This document shows positions 46,094-55,289 of a DNA stretch of 64,000 nt, piece after piece. The translations under genes and the position numbers were made by a program. The stretch comes from Ruminococcus_G sp050944415. Lineage in GTDB: Bacteria > Bacillota > Clostridia > Lachnospirales > Lachnospiraceae. The notes below the pieces were generated by a model, which was not told where the DNA came from, did not search any database, and was given only the letters and a program-made list of their open reading frames with translations. The stretch is from contig JBMNRA010000005.1 of the NCBI GenBank assembly GCA_050944415.1, positions 1 through 64,000 of the forward strand, in the 5' to 3' direction. Each line of letters begins with the position of its first letter. Positions within the stretch are counted from its first letter, which is position 1.

Positions 46094-47062
46094 ATGAAAC
46101 GCGAGATCAGTATTAAAGATATTCCAGGAGTGAACATAGGGCAGGCGGAAAATTCCGCTGCCGGAACAGGGTGTACCGTTATCTACGCGGAAAAGGGGAT
46201 GGCAGCAGGACTTGACGTGAGGGGCGGCGGCCCGGCCTCAAGAGAATCCGAACTGCTGAATCCGCTTGCGGCGGCGCAGATGATTCACGGCATTGTCCTG
46301 GCGGGAGGCAGCGCCTTCGGCCTGGGAGCGGCGGACGGAGTGATGAGGTATCTGGAGGAGCGGGGGATCGGCTTCGATGTAGGAATACTGAAGGTTCCTC
46401 TGGTATGTCAGGCGGATCTGTTCGATCTTACAGTGGGAGATCCTCAGGTCAGGCCGGATCCGTCAATGGGATATGAAGCCTGCCGGAATGCGGAAAAGGG
46501 AAATTATCGGGACGGCAATTTCGGCGCGGGATGCGGAGCTACTGTCGGCAAGGCGGCGGGCATGGATTACTGTATGAAGTCGGGAATCGGAAGCTATGCT
46601 TTGCAGGTGGGTGATCTGCAGGTGGGAGCAATCGTGGCAGTGAACGCTCTGGGTGATATTTACGACTGGAAGAACGGGGAAAAGATTGCCGGCCTGCTGG
46701 CGGAAGACAAAAAATCTTTTCGAAAGACAGAAGACGTAATGTATGCCAGCACTGAAGTGGTGGAAAATAAATTTACCGGGAATACCACCATAGGCGTTGT
46801 GATTACCAATGGACGTTTTCAGAAATCTGCGTTGTGTAAAATTGCAGGAATGGCCCATGACGGATACGCCCGTTCCATACGGCCGGTTCATACAACAGCG
46901 GACGGCGACAGTATTTATGCGGTTTCTGTGGGAGAGGTGACGGCGGATCAGGATCTGACGGGAATGCTGGCGGCGGAGGTAATGAGCGAAGCGATTATCC
47001 GTGCGGTTACCAGTGCGGAAAGCGCTTATGGCTTTCCGGCACGGCGCCGGCTTGAACTATAA
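46094..47062 (+). CDS. P1 family peptidase (DmpA/BapA-like aminopeptidase)
   Basis: A 322-residue Ntn-hydrolase-like peptidase: GVNIGQAENSAAGTGCTV, the GGSAFGLGAADGVM motif, GNFGAGCGATVGK, and the self-cleavage region near NTTIGVV. These enzymes self-process and release N-terminal residues or hydrolyse beta-peptides and amides. The ATG follows the glmS stop directly with no clear RBS of its own, implying coupling. Its last six bases overlap the convergent YolD-like gene. Confidence 0.85.
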   Translation: MKREISIKDIPGVNIGQAENSAAGTGCTVIYAEKGMAAGLDVRGGGPASRESELLNPLAAAQMIHGIVLAGGSAFGLGAADGVMRYLEERGIGFDVGILKVPLVCQADLFDLTVGDPQVRPDPSMGYEACRNAEKGNYRDGNFGAGCGATVGKAAGMDYCMKSGIGSYALQVGDLQVGAIVAVNALGDIYDWKNGEKIAGLLAEDKKSFRKTEDVMYASTEVVENKFTGNTTIGVVITNGRFQKSALCKIAGMAHDGYARSIRPVHTTADGDSIYAVSVGEVTADQDLTGMLAAEVMSEAIIRAVTSAESAYGFPARRRLEL

Positions 47063-47512
47063 CCGGGAAACATCCGGCAGAGAAAGTTCCAGGATGTCAT
47101 CAAAAGGAATGGAACAATCTTCAAAAATCAGAAGCTGTCCGATGGAATCGATAGCCGCCACCTGACTGCTGAGTGTCCGGTAAAGTCCCAGGGGAGTATC
47201 CTCAGGGGATGAAGGAGCTTTCCGGAAAAAGGTAATCTGTACCTGCATTCCCTTTTTCAGAGTATTTATTTTCCGGGAAAGGTTCTCTTGTTCTTCCTCA
47301 GACAGGAGAGATTTTGGAACAAGCAGGATTTCCTCCTGTTCGTTTTTAATAACATCCTCGTATCCTTTCAAAGCGGAGAAAGGGGCAAATATTTTCGCCC
47401 GGTCCGCGGAAGGCATCCGGGGATGTTTGATTCTGGATTCTTCCGTACAGGGACGGCTGCGGCGGATGATATCGCCGTACTTTTCTTCAGCGTTTCGATT
47501 GAAATATTCCAT
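47057..47512 (-). CDS. YolD-like protein
   Basis: A 151-residue protein with the YolD signature near residues 28-52 (HPRMPSADRAKIFAPFSALKGYE). YolD-like proteins are usually encoded beside UmuC-type Y-family polymerases in Firmicutes and are thought to act as UmuD-like partners. It follows the polymerase gene by 11 bases in the same leftward operon. Confidence 0.82.
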   Translation of the reverse strand: MEYFNRNAEEKYGDIIRRSRPCTEESRIKHPRMPSADRAKIFAPFSALKGYEDVIKNEQEEILLVPKSLLSEEEQENLSRKINTLKKGMQVQITFFRKAPSSPEDTPLGLYRTLSSQVAAIDSIGQLLIFEDCSIPFDDILELSLPDVSRL

Positions 47513-47523
47513 GATGTTCCTCC

Positions 47524-48897
47524 TTATGCCTTGTGACCGCCGATCTGGCCGTGGCGTTCTATGGCGGTTGCGCCCTGCTGCAGGCTGGTTCCTCTTAAAA
47601 CAGCATTTTTTCCGAATTTTTTTCGAATCTCCAGTACAGCGTGCTGGAGATTTTTTTCTTTTTCCAGTTGTTTGAAATCAGAAAACAGATCCAGCTGGGT
47701 ACAGCTGTCCTCTACCACCCGATTGGCGGTGAGAGTGATGCGGCGGATCAGCAGGGAAGGATTGACGATCTGATCGTAGAGAGATGTTACGGCTTTCATG
47801 ATTTTCACGGAATTTGCGGTAGGACTTTGGAGACTGGCTGTTCCGTGTGCCGGATGGGGAACCTGACGGCCGTAGTGATCTGTATGAATTTTTCCGTGAT
47901 ATCGGCCGGAATCTACATTTTCCCGATCATAACCGATATGGAGCGTGATGGAATCAGTGGCAAGATTTTTATCGGTCAGATCCAGAATCATCTCGTCAGC
48001 CATTTCCCGCACAATCATCCTTGCTTTTTCACAGGGATAACCGAAGGGAAGAACCTGTCCGGAGCCGACGGAGCTGTTTTTGGGGCGGTAGGATTTGATG
48101 TCCTTCATAGTACAGGATTCATATCCCCATGCGTGATCAATCAGAAGCTCCGCGTCGATGCCGAAGGTTTTGTAAAGCCAGTCTTCCTGGTAAATGGAAG
48201 CTTCCGCCAGATCGCCCATGGTGAAGATGTGATTCTTTTCCAGGGTACGGGCCGTTCCTTTTCCAATACGCCAGAAATCGGTGAGCGGACGGTGATCCCA
48301 CAGCAGACAGCGGTAGGAGTATTCATCCAGTTCGCCGATGCGGATGCCGTCTTCATCTCCGTCTATATGTTTCGCTACGATATCCAGCGCGATCTTGCAA
48401 AGGTACAGGTTAGTGCCGATTCCGGCGGTGGCCGGGATGCCGGTGGTATTCTGCACATCCTGAAGGATGTTTTTTGTCAGCTGGCGGGCGGTCATGCCAT
48501 ACAGAGAAAGATAATCGGTTATATCAAAAAAACATTCATCTATGGAGTAAACGTGAATATCATCGGCGCTGATGTACTTCAGGTAGATGGAATAAATATT
48601 TCCCGAATACTGCATATACAGCGCCATCCGAGGAGGTGCGGTGATATATGATACCTTCCGTCCGGTCTGCTCTTCGAATTTTTTCAGTGTATGATGAACT
48701 TCAAATAGACGGCTGCGGCCGGACAAACCGTATTTCTTTAAAGAGGGAGAGACTGCCAGGCAGATCGTTTTGTCTGTTCTGGAAGGGTCGGCCACTACCA
48801 GATTGGCAGTCATAGGGTCAAGTTTTCGTTCCACGCATTCAACGGAAGCATAAAAACTTTTCAGATCGATAGCGATATAAATTCGATGCGGTTCCAT
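47524..48897 (-). CDS. Y-family DNA polymerase (UmuC/ImpB-like translesion polymerase)
   Basis: A 457-residue error-prone polymerase. The palm motifs are IAIDLKSFYASVEC (first metal Asp) and YSIDECFFDIT (catalytic Asp-Glu); helix-hairpin-helix and little-finger regions follow. It is the larger UmuC-like Firmicutes type rather than DinB. The ATG at 48897 follows AAAGGAGGAG on the minus strand; the frame is open further upstream through the promoter. A LexA-like box and a near-consensus promoter lie upstream, so SOS induction is expected. Confidence 0.9.
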   Translation of the reverse strand: MEPHRIYIAIDLKSFYASVECVERKLDPMTANLVVADPSRTDKTICLAVSPSLKKYGLSGRSRLFEVHHTLKKFEEQTGRKVSYITAPPRMALYMQYSGNIYSIYLKYISADDIHVYSIDECFFDITDYLSLYGMTARQLTKNILQDVQNTTGIPATAGIGTNLYLCKIALDIVAKHIDGDEDGIRIGELDEYSYRCLLWDHRPLTDFWRIGKGTARTLEKNHIFTMGDLAEASIYQEDWLYKTFGIDAELLIDHAWGYESCTMKDIKSYRPKNSSVGSGQVLPFGYPCEKARMIVREMADEMILDLTDKNLATDSITLHIGYDRENVDSGRYHGKIHTDHYGRQVPHPAHGTASLQSPTANSVKIMKAVTSLYDQIVNPSLLIRRITLTANRVVEDSCTQLDLFSDFKQLEKEKNLQHAVLEIRKKFGKNAVLRGTSLQQGATAIERHGQIGGHKA

Positions 48898-48934
48898 AGC
48901 AGCTCCTCCTTTTTGATAGTATGTCTTTATGTTT

Positions 48935-48963
48935 ATTATAATATGCTGGTCACAGTTTTTCAA
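48935..48963 (-). promoter_or_regulatory. Promoter of the polymerase/YolD operon
   Basis: On the minus strand TTGAAA (48963-48958) and TATAAT (48940-48935) with a 17-bp spacer, about 40 bases before the start codon. Confidence 0.8.
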
Positions 48964-48971
48964 TAAAAAAT

Positions 48972-48985
48972 AGAACATATGTTTG
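48972..48985. promoter_or_regulatory. LexA (SOS) box
   Basis: AGAACATATGTTTG fits the Gram-positive LexA consensus CGAAC-N4-GTTCG, with GAAC-ATAT-GTTT intact. It lies 8 bp upstream of the -35 of the polymerase promoter. Confidence 0.75.
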
Positions 48986-49025
48986 CTGTTGGGAGTTTTT
49001 ATATATAATCTCAAAATTTCAGAAA

Positions 49026-49054
49026 ATCTGTAGTTTCTTATGGGATATCTGGAA
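49026..49054 (+). promoter_or_regulatory. 29-bp conserved box, copy 1 (candidate AraC operator)
   Basis: Matches 57688-57716 at 27 of 29 positions. It contains two ATCTG direct repeats starting 21 bp apart (49026 and 49047), the spacing typical of AraC-family half-sites. A weak promoter (GTGAAA at 49063-49068 and TAAAAT at 49086-49091) begins 8 bp downstream, fitting activation of the sulfatase operon. Confidence 0.65.
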
Positions 49055-49134
49055 AAACAATAGTGAAATCAGGATGCTGTTTTCGTAAAATATATACAAA
49101 TATTAGAAAAAGGAAGGAGGAAAAGGGAAATCGA

Positions 49135-50658
49135 ATGAAAACAGTGTTTATTCTTTGCGATACAGTTAATCGCAGAATGCTGGATCTCTATAATAATGAT
49201 CCAAAGCAGACAGCGCTGATGCCGAATCTGAACCGTCTTGCCCGACGGGGAGTGGTATTTGAAAATCACTGGTGCGGAAGTGCTCCTTGTATGCCGGCAA
49301 GAAAAGATCTTATGACGGGACGGCTGAATTTTCTGGAGAAGCCCTGGGGAGCCATTGAACCATTTGAGCAGACGCTCCAGACGGTTTTGAAGGACCGAAA
49401 TGTTCACACAATGATGTTCAGTGATCATTCTCATTATGTGATTCCGGGAGGCGAGAATTACACAAAAGGATTTACTGCCTGGGAAGTATTCCGAGGGCAG
49501 GAAGGGGATCCATGGTGCGTGAGACCGGACAAAACAGGAATTCGCCGCGAGTGCAGACCAACGGGGTTTAAAGGGGAATATTCGGAATCTGAAGAAGCTA
49601 ATCGGCAGCGTCTGCTGAACGAGGAGGATTATCCCAGTGTGAAAACACTGACCAGTGCAGCCAGATGGCTGGAGGAAAATCATGAAGCAGATAATTTTCT
49701 TCTATGGGCGGAAGCCTTTGATCCGCATGAACCTTACGATGTACCGGATGAATACATAAAATTGTATGAGGAAAACTATAATGGATTTGACGCGAAACAT
49801 CCTGATTATCAGCCTAATATTTTTACGGAGGAGGAAACCCAACATCTGAAAAACCGCTGTAAAGCTCTGATGACTATGACAGACTGCCATATCGGAGAGA
49901 TGTTGGATGTATTGGATAAGTACAATATGTGGCAGGATACCATGGTGATTTTTACTACAGATCATGGCTTCCATCTGGGTGAGCATGGCTATATGGCTAA
50001 GAATTATATGGCTCCTTATAATGAAGTGTTCCATATTCCGCTGATTATCGCGGCGCCTGGAGTTCAGCCGGGACGAAGCGATGCCTTGACTCAGAATATT
50101 GACGTGATGCCCACAGTACTGGAATATTTCCGGGTGAAAAAGAAGCTGCATTATTCCATTCACGGAAAAAGTCTGCTGCCGGTGTTGCAAAGGGAAGTTT
50201 CACAGGTGCGGCAAGGGACTATTTTCGGATATTTTGGGAAACAGGTTGCATATACGGATGGAAAATACGTTTATATCCGGGCGGCAAAAGATGAAACAAA
50301 CCGTCCGCTGTATGTTTACACAGCGGTTCCCAGCATTCTCCGTCAGTATTTCGGGGCGGATGACGCAGTGAAGGCGGAGGATTACGACAGAATTGAGATG
50401 GGACGGTTTCTGCCCTGGACGAATTATCCGGTATATCGCATACCAGCGGATATTATCTGTTTCAACAATCCTTCTCAGGAATTTTCCCGCAGATCATCTT
50501 TTAATGAGGAGACAATGCTGTTTGATATTCAGAATGATTATCATCAGGAACATCCGGTAAAGGATGAAAATCTTGAAAAAGAATATATGCAGAAGCTGAA
50601 ACAATGTATGAAAGAATATGATGCTATGCCGGAACAATTTGAGCGGCTGGGACTATAA
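49135..50658 (+). CDS. Sulfatase (formylglycine-dependent, cytoplasmic)
   Basis: A 507-residue alkaline-phosphatase-superfamily sulfatase hydrolysing sulfate esters. The formylglycine motif is CMPARKDLMTG (C-x-P-x-R-x4-T-G, about residues 52-62); metal ligands lie in ILCDTVN at the N-terminus and TTDHGFHLGEHG. There is no signal peptide, so it works inside the cell and needs its substrate imported; the ABC transporter genes downstream supply a route. Maturation would need an anaerobic sulfatase-maturing radical SAM enzyme, not found in the window. The ATG at 49135 follows AAGGAGG. First gene of the operon behind the 29-bp box. Confidence 0.9.
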   Translation: MKTVFILCDTVNRRMLDLYNNDPKQTALMPNLNRLARRGVVFENHWCGSAPCMPARKDLMTGRLNFLEKPWGAIEPFEQTLQTVLKDRNVHTMMFSDHSHYVIPGGENYTKGFTAWEVFRGQEGDPWCVRPDKTGIRRECRPTGFKGEYSESEEANRQRLLNEEDYPSVKTLTSAARWLEENHEADNFLLWAEAFDPHEPYDVPDEYIKLYEENYNGFDAKHPDYQPNIFTEEETQHLKNRCKALMTMTDCHIGEMLDVLDKYNMWQDTMVIFTTDHGFHLGEHGYMAKNYMAPYNEVFHIPLIIAAPGVQPGRSDALTQNIDVMPTVLEYFRVKKKLHYSIHGKSLLPVLQREVSQVRQGTIFGYFGKQVAYTDGKYVYIRAAKDETNRPLYVYTAVPSILRQYFGADDAVKAEDYDRIEMGRFLPWTNYPVYRIPADIICFNNPSQEFSRRSSFNEETMLFDIQNDYHQEHPVKDENLEKEYMQKLKQCMKEYDAMPEQFERLGL

Positions 50659-50669
50659 GTCATTTTCTT

Positions 50670-50681
50670 GAATACGTATTC
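50670..50681. promoter_or_regulatory. Candidate LacI-family operator
   Basis: GAATACGTATTC is a perfect 12-bp palindrome with the central CpG favoured by LacI-family repressors, 20 bp before the lacI-like gene. Autoregulation is inferred. Confidence 0.45.
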
Positions 50682-50701
50682 GAGAGAAAGAGGCAGAGTA
50701 T

Positions 50702-51721
50702 ATGACATCCAGAGAACTGGCGGTATTGGCAGGAGTATCTCAGTCTACTGTTTCCAGGGTGCTCAATGGATGCGGCGGAGTTTCCGGTGAGAAGAAAAAA
50801 AGAGTTATGGAGATGGCAAAGAAGTACCAGTTTGAACTGGACGTCAACGCAAGGGGGCTTAGAACGAAAAAGCCGGGAAGGGCAGGAATACTGTTATCCC
50901 GCAGCTTTATCGGATTTGATGTGAATCTGTTCTGGGCCACGATTTATTCCAAACTTCATATTGAACTTCTGAACAGAGGATACACGGCGCTTCCGATATA
51001 TGGTTACAGCGGTTCGGAGAAAGAAGTACTGAACCGACTGATTGCGCAGAAACAGACGGACCGGGTGATTCTTATTTCAACCAATGGATTTTACCCGGAG
51101 GAACATCTGGAGGTACTGTTTGAGAAAGACATTCCGTTTGTGTGCATCTATGACAGGCAGGAAAAAGATATTTACTATCCGAATCGAAACGTTAATGTAG
51201 TCGCGCTGGATTTTAAAGACGCAGGAGAAAAAGCCGGGCAGTTTCTGTACCGTATGGGACATCGCAGAATAGCCATGCAGACTAATATACAGGGCAGTTC
51301 TGATGTCAGCCGCTGCGCCGGAATCAGAAAGGTACTGAAAGAGAAAAGCCAGATTGTGGAACTTCCTGAAGTTTCCGGAAGCAATCCCGTGACTTTTCAG
51401 GGCGGCTATGCAGTCGCGCGCAATGGAATGAAATTGTTGAAAGGATGTACGGCAGTTCTGGCAGTTAATGATGCATCGGCTTTGGGAATTATTGCGGCAC
51501 TGCAGGAAGAAGGATATCGTGTCCCTGAAGATATCAGTGTGGCAGGCACCAACAATATTCCCATGTGTACCTGGTGGACACCCAGGCTGACGACCGTGTC
51601 TTTTGACACATCGCAGATAGCCAGAAAAGCAGTTGAGATACTGATGGAAGAAGGGAAAGGAGAAAAAGTGGTGATTACTCCGGCACTGGTAATCAGGGAT
51701 TCGGTAAAACAATTGATATAA
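50702..51721 (+). CDS. LacI-family transcriptional regulator
   Basis: A 339-residue repressor: N-terminal HTH (TSRELAVLAGVSQSTVSRVLNG) with hinge helix, then a periplasmic-binding-protein-like effector domain ending with the typical TTVSFDTSQIARKAVEIL. It lies between the sulfatase and the binding-protein gene in the same direction, 19 bp before the latter. It probably tunes the operon in response to the imported compound or a breakdown product. Confidence 0.9.
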   Translation: MTSRELAVLAGVSQSTVSRVLNGCGGVSGEKKKRVMEMAKKYQFELDVNARGLRTKKPGRAGILLSRSFIGFDVNLFWATIYSKLHIELLNRGYTALPIYGYSGSEKEVLNRLIAQKQTDRVILISTNGFYPEEHLEVLFEKDIPFVCIYDRQEKDIYYPNRNVNVVALDFKDAGEKAGQFLYRMGHRRIAMQTNIQGSSDVSRCAGIRKVLKEKSQIVELPEVSGSNPVTFQGGYAVARNGMKLLKGCTAVLAVNDASALGIIAALQEEGYRVPEDISVAGTNNIPMCTWWTPRLTTVSFDTSQIARKAVEILMEEGKGEKVVITPALVIRDSVKQLI

Positions 51722-51739
51722 GAGTATTGGAGGGAACTT

Positions 51740-52867
51740 ATGAAAAACAGAAAACGAATACTTAGTTTTGGAATGGCAGCGCTGATGGCAATATCTCTGT
51801 GTGCGTGCGGGGGAAAGACAGAATCAGAAGCGGAGACGACAGAAGAGACAGAGACAACGGAGGAAACGGGAAGTCAGGAACCGGTGCCCAGCGGTGAGAC
51901 GGTAAACATTGCGGCTCTTATTAATACGGACGGTCTGGCTGTATGGTATGCGGATAAGATGGGATATTTCGATGAAGTGGGTCTGGATACTAATATCACA
52001 TACTTTGTAAATGGAACTCTTCAGAACGAAGCATTATCTGCCGGTGAAGCGGATATAGGATTCAATGGATTCGCTGGAGTATATCCGCTGGCTACCGGGG
52101 ATTATACAATGGTGGCAGACTGTGATGACGGAAAAGGACTGGCTGTTTATGTAAGTCCAGATTGTCCGGTCGTAGAGGTGCAGGGAGAATACAGAGAAAA
52201 CGCACCTGATGTATATGGAAATGCAGAAACAGCAGCAGGATTAAGCTTTGCTGTAACACTGGGAACGATTCAGCAGATTATGGTAGACTCTTATTATTCT
52301 AATCTTGACCAGGATGATTACAGCCTGGTAAGCATGGATCTGGCTTCCTGCTACAATGCACTGATCAGCGGAGAAGTAGACGGAGCGGCGCTTTCTATGA
52401 ATTACTGTGCAGCTGCAGAAGCAGCAGGAATGGTTTGTCTGGGTACCTACGAAGATATCACCGGAGTAGGGACCGGTTCTACTGTTATCGTGCCAAATGA
52501 TTATCTGGAAAGTAATCGGGATGATATCGTACTGACTTTAAAAGCTGTTTTTAAGGCCCTGGATGAAATTCAAAATGATGAAGATCTGGAGTTCGAACAG
52601 GGTATGGAATTCTTTAAAGAACAGGGAACGGAATATACGGAGGATGAGATGTGGACGGAAATTGAGGTCCGTGATCTTTATTCCTATGATAAATTAAAAG
52701 ATCTGGAATATGGAAACCACGTGGTATTCTCGGCAGAAGAACTGACAAAACTGGGATTGCTGGAAGAAGGAAGTGCTGAGACAGTGGCGAAAAGCATTAA
52801 TAAGGATCTCCTGGAAGAAGCGACAGGTGTTCCTATTACAATTACTCTTCCGGAAGGATATGAATAA
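51740..52867 (+). CDS. NitT/TauT-type ABC substrate-binding lipoprotein
   Basis: A 375-residue secreted lipoprotein: signal peptide with a lipobox ending ISLCAC (lipidated Cys near residue 23), an acidic Thr/Glu linker, then an SsuA/TauA/THI5-like domain (VNIAALINTDGLAVWYADKMGYFDEVGLDTNI, opening of the domain, given here only as its position about 50-90). Such proteins bind small organic anions such as sulfonates, nitrate or pyrimidine precursors. The gene order fits uptake of the sulfatase substrate. Confidence 0.85.
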   Translation: MKNRKRILSFGMAALMAISLCACGGKTESEAETTEETETTEETGSQEPVPSGETVNIAALINTDGLAVWYADKMGYFDEVGLDTNITYFVNGTLQNEALSAGEADIGFNGFAGVYPLATGDYTMVADCDDGKGLAVYVSPDCPVVEVQGEYRENAPDVYGNAETAAGLSFAVTLGTIQQIMVDSYYSNLDQDDYSLVSMDLASCYNALISGEVDGAALSMNYCAAAEAAGMVCLGTYEDITGVGTGSTVIVPNDYLESNRDDIVLTLKAVFKALDEIQNDEDLEFEQGMEFFKEQGTEYTEDEMWTEIEVRDLYSYDKLKDLEYGNHVVFSAEELTKLGLLEEGSAETVAKSINKDLLEEATGVPITITLPEGYE

Positions 52868-52876
52868 CTGTAGTAC

Positions 52877-52915
52877 AACTGCCCCTGCGCCCGGTATCAG
52901 AGCGCAGGGGCAGTT
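52877..52915 (+). other. Strong GC-rich hairpin between binding-protein and permease genes
   Basis: AACTGCCCCTGCGC (52877-52890) pairs perfectly with GCGCAGGGGCAGTT (52902-52915); loop 11 bases. There is no T-run, so it likely stabilises the upstream mRNA 3' end or gives partial attenuation, allowing more binding protein than permease. Confidence 0.7.
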
Positions 52916-52942
52916 CGGTAGATCAGACAGGAGGTTTGAAAA

Positions 52943-53728
52943 ATGCACAGGAAAAAGAAACGTTCTTATATCTGGTTATCTGTGGTATCAATCATATTGT
53001 TTTTCTTTATCTGGTGGCTGTTTACAGAAGGAAGTCTGGGAACTATTAAAGAAAATGTACTGCCGGGACCGATCAAAGTTTTCAGCACACTGATTGATAA
53101 GTTTTCCAGTAAAAACCCGGATGGAGCTACGATGCAGGTTCATCTGTGGGCCAGCCTGAAAGTGACATTGACAGGATATGTGATTGGATGTCTGGTAGGT
53201 ATACCGCTGGGAATACTGATGGGATGGTATGAAAAAGCAGATATTTTCATTAACCCGATTTTTGATTTTATCCGGCCGATCCCTGGTATCGCATGGACCC
53301 CGCTTTTTATTCTGCTTTTTGGGATCGGTATGCTTCCCAAAGTGATAGTTATTGCGCTGGCAACTTTTGGGCCGGCACTGGTTAATACGTATACGGGGAT
53401 CCGGCAGACAAAGGAAGTTCATATCTGGGTAGGACAGACTTTTGGAGCGTCGAAAGGAGAGATCCTGAGGAAAATTGCCATTCCTTCATCCATTCCTTTT
53501 GTCCTGACGGGGATGCGCGTAGGACTGGGAGTGGCCTGGTCTACGATCATCGGGGCGGAAATGCTGGCGGCTACGGCGGGACTTGGTTATCTGATTAATC
53601 TTTGCAGAGGTATATACCGTCCTGATATTATCATCGCATCCATGATCTGTGTAGGCGTAATCGGGGCAGCTCTGGGATTACTGCTGACTTTGCTGGAACG
53701 GCAGCTGATGAAAGGAGGGCGTTGGTAA
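52943..53728 (+). CDS. ABC permease, TauC/SsuC type (first)
   Basis: A 261-residue inner-membrane permease with six helices and the BPD_transp_1 EAA-like loop (GASKGEILRKIAIPSSIP, about residues 168-185). GGAGGT precedes the ATG. Its stop overlaps the start of a second permease gene (TAATG), implying a heterodimeric channel. Confidence 0.9.
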   Translation: MHRKKKRSYIWLSVVSIILFFFIWWLFTEGSLGTIKENVLPGPIKVFSTLIDKFSSKNPDGATMQVHLWASLKVTLTGYVIGCLVGIPLGILMGWYEKADIFINPIFDFIRPIPGIAWTPLFILLFGIGMLPKVIVIALATFGPALVNTYTGIRQTKEVHIWVGQTFGASKGEILRKIAIPSSIPFVLTGMRVGLGVAWSTIIGAEMLAATAGLGYLINLCRGIYRPDIIIASMICVGVIGAALGLLLTLLERQLMKGGRW

Positions 53729-54513
53729 TGTTGGAGAGAAAAGCAAAATTGTGGCAGAAAATTATAGCAGCAGTGATATCTTTTGCTGTCCTGCTTTTCA
53801 TATGGCAGCTGGCAGCGATGAATCCTCAATTCAGTCAGGTCATGCCGGGGCCGTTTGAGGTTTTACAGCGTTTTTTTGTTTCTTTTGTGGAACCTATTGG
53901 AAAAAATGTAATGCTGCAGCATATGTTGATTACATTGTCCCGGTGGGCGGTGGGATTTGTGGCAGCTACAGTTCTTGGAATTGCGCTGGGACTGGCCATG
54001 GGCTGGTACCGGGGATTTGAAGCTTTCATGCGGCCGCTTTTCGAGCTGGTTCGTCCCATACCTACATTGGCATGGATTCCTCTGGTTATTCTCTGGTGCG
54101 GAATCGGGGAATTGGCCAAATATGTTCTGGTGTTTATCGGCGCATTCATGAGCATTGTTCAGAATGCGTATCACGGTGCAAAGTCGGTGGACCGTACGAT
54201 CGTAAATGCGGCCCGGATGCTGGGGTGTAATGACCGGCAGATGTTTTTTACGATTGTAATTCCCGCGTCAGTACCGGCTATTTCAGCAGGTCTGCAGATC
54301 GGTGTGGCTTCTGCATGGTCTTCTGTCGTGGCAGCTGAACTGGTTCGTTCTTCCAGCGGCGTAGGTTGGATAGTGGTAACGGGCCAGCAGAACAATAATA
54401 TGACTCAGATTCTGGTAGGAATTCTGGTGATTGCGATTATCGGCCTGGTACTGGCGCTTTTAATCAGAAAAGTGGAGGATGTTTTATGCAGATGGAACAA
54501 GCGCGGAAGATAG
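53728..54513 (+). CDS. ABC permease, TauC/SsuC type (second)
   Basis: A 261-residue paralogue of the preceding permease with six helices and the EAA-like loop LGCNDRQMFFTIVIPASVP. The ATG at 53728 follows AAAGGAGGG; the TTG at 53722 is too close to that site. Two different permeases in one transporter are uncommon for this family, which usually uses a homodimer. Confidence 0.9.
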   Translation: MLERKAKLWQKIIAAVISFAVLLFIWQLAAMNPQFSQVMPGPFEVLQRFFVSFVEPIGKNVMLQHMLITLSRWAVGFVAATVLGIALGLAMGWYRGFEAFMRPLFELVRPIPTLAWIPLVILWCGIGELAKYVLVFIGAFMSIVQNAYHGAKSVDRTIVNAARMLGCNDRQMFFTIVIPASVPAISAGLQIGVASAWSSVVAAELVRSSSGVGWIVVTGQQNNNMTQILVGILVIAIIGLVLALLIRKVEDVLCRWNKRGR

Positions 54514-55271
54514 AAAAGAATTTTATCACACTGGAGCACGTGGATAAAGAGTTTGAAAAGGTAAAAGAAGGGGGAGTTTTCAAGGTTGTAAAAGATCTGA
54601 ATATCAGTGTTCGAGAAAATGAATTTCTGGTATTGTTCGGGCCAGGACAGTGCGGAAAAACAACGATTCTGAATATGATTGCAGGATTTGAAGAACCGAC
54701 AGCGGGGAAAATATCCATGAAAGGAGAAGAGATTCATGGTCCGGATCCCTCCAGGGGAATGGTCTTTCAGAATCTGGCCATATTTCCCTGGCTGACAGTG
54801 ATGGGGAATGTGGAGTACGGTCTCAGGATGAAAGGAGTGGACAAGAAAACACGCCGGGAAAAGGCGCAGTATTATATTGATCTGGTAGGACTTAAGGGAT
54901 TTGAAAATCATTACCCGATACAGATTTCAGGAGGAATGAAACAACGTGTGGGAATTGCCAGAGCTTACTGCAATGAGCCGGATGTGATTTTAATGGATGA
55001 ACCTTTCGGAGCGCTGGACGCCCAGACACGTTACCTGATGCAGGATGAAATTATCCGGATATGGGAAGCGGAGAAGAAAACAATTATTTTTGTGACGAAT
55101 AACATCGAGGAGGCGGTCTATGTGGCGGATCGGATTGTGGTCATCCGAAACTGTCCCACCAATGTGAAAGCGGAATATGAAATCAGTCTGCCCAGACCCA
55201 GAAGCTATATCGATCCGGACTTTTTGGAAATGCGGCGGGAGATCAACAGTGTCGTAGATCATACGCTTTAG
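54486..55271 (+). CDS. ABC ATP-binding protein, TauB/SsuB type (first)
   Basis: A 261-residue ATPase: Walker A GPGQCGKTT (unusual Gln where Ser or Thr is common), signature ISGGMKQRVGIARAY, Walker B VILMDEPFGALDA and an Asn-Asn (VTNNIEEAV) in place of the usual Thr-His of the H-loop. The missing switch His suggests weak hydrolysis at one site. It overlaps the permease gene by 28 bases. A second ATPase follows. Confidence 0.88.
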   Translation: MQMEQARKIEKNFITLEHVDKEFEKVKEGGVFKVVKDLNISVRENEFLVLFGPGQCGKTTILNMIAGFEEPTAGKISMKGEEIHGPDPSRGMVFQNLAIFPWLTVMGNVEYGLRMKGVDKKTRREKAQYYIDLVGLKGFENHYPIQISGGMKQRVGIARAYCNEPDVILMDEPFGALDAQTRYLMQDEIIRIWEAEKKTIIFVTNNIEEAVYVADRIVVIRNCPTNVKAEYEISLPRPRSYIDPDFLEMRREINSVVDHTL

Positions 55272-55289
55272 AAATAGTAGGAGGTATCT

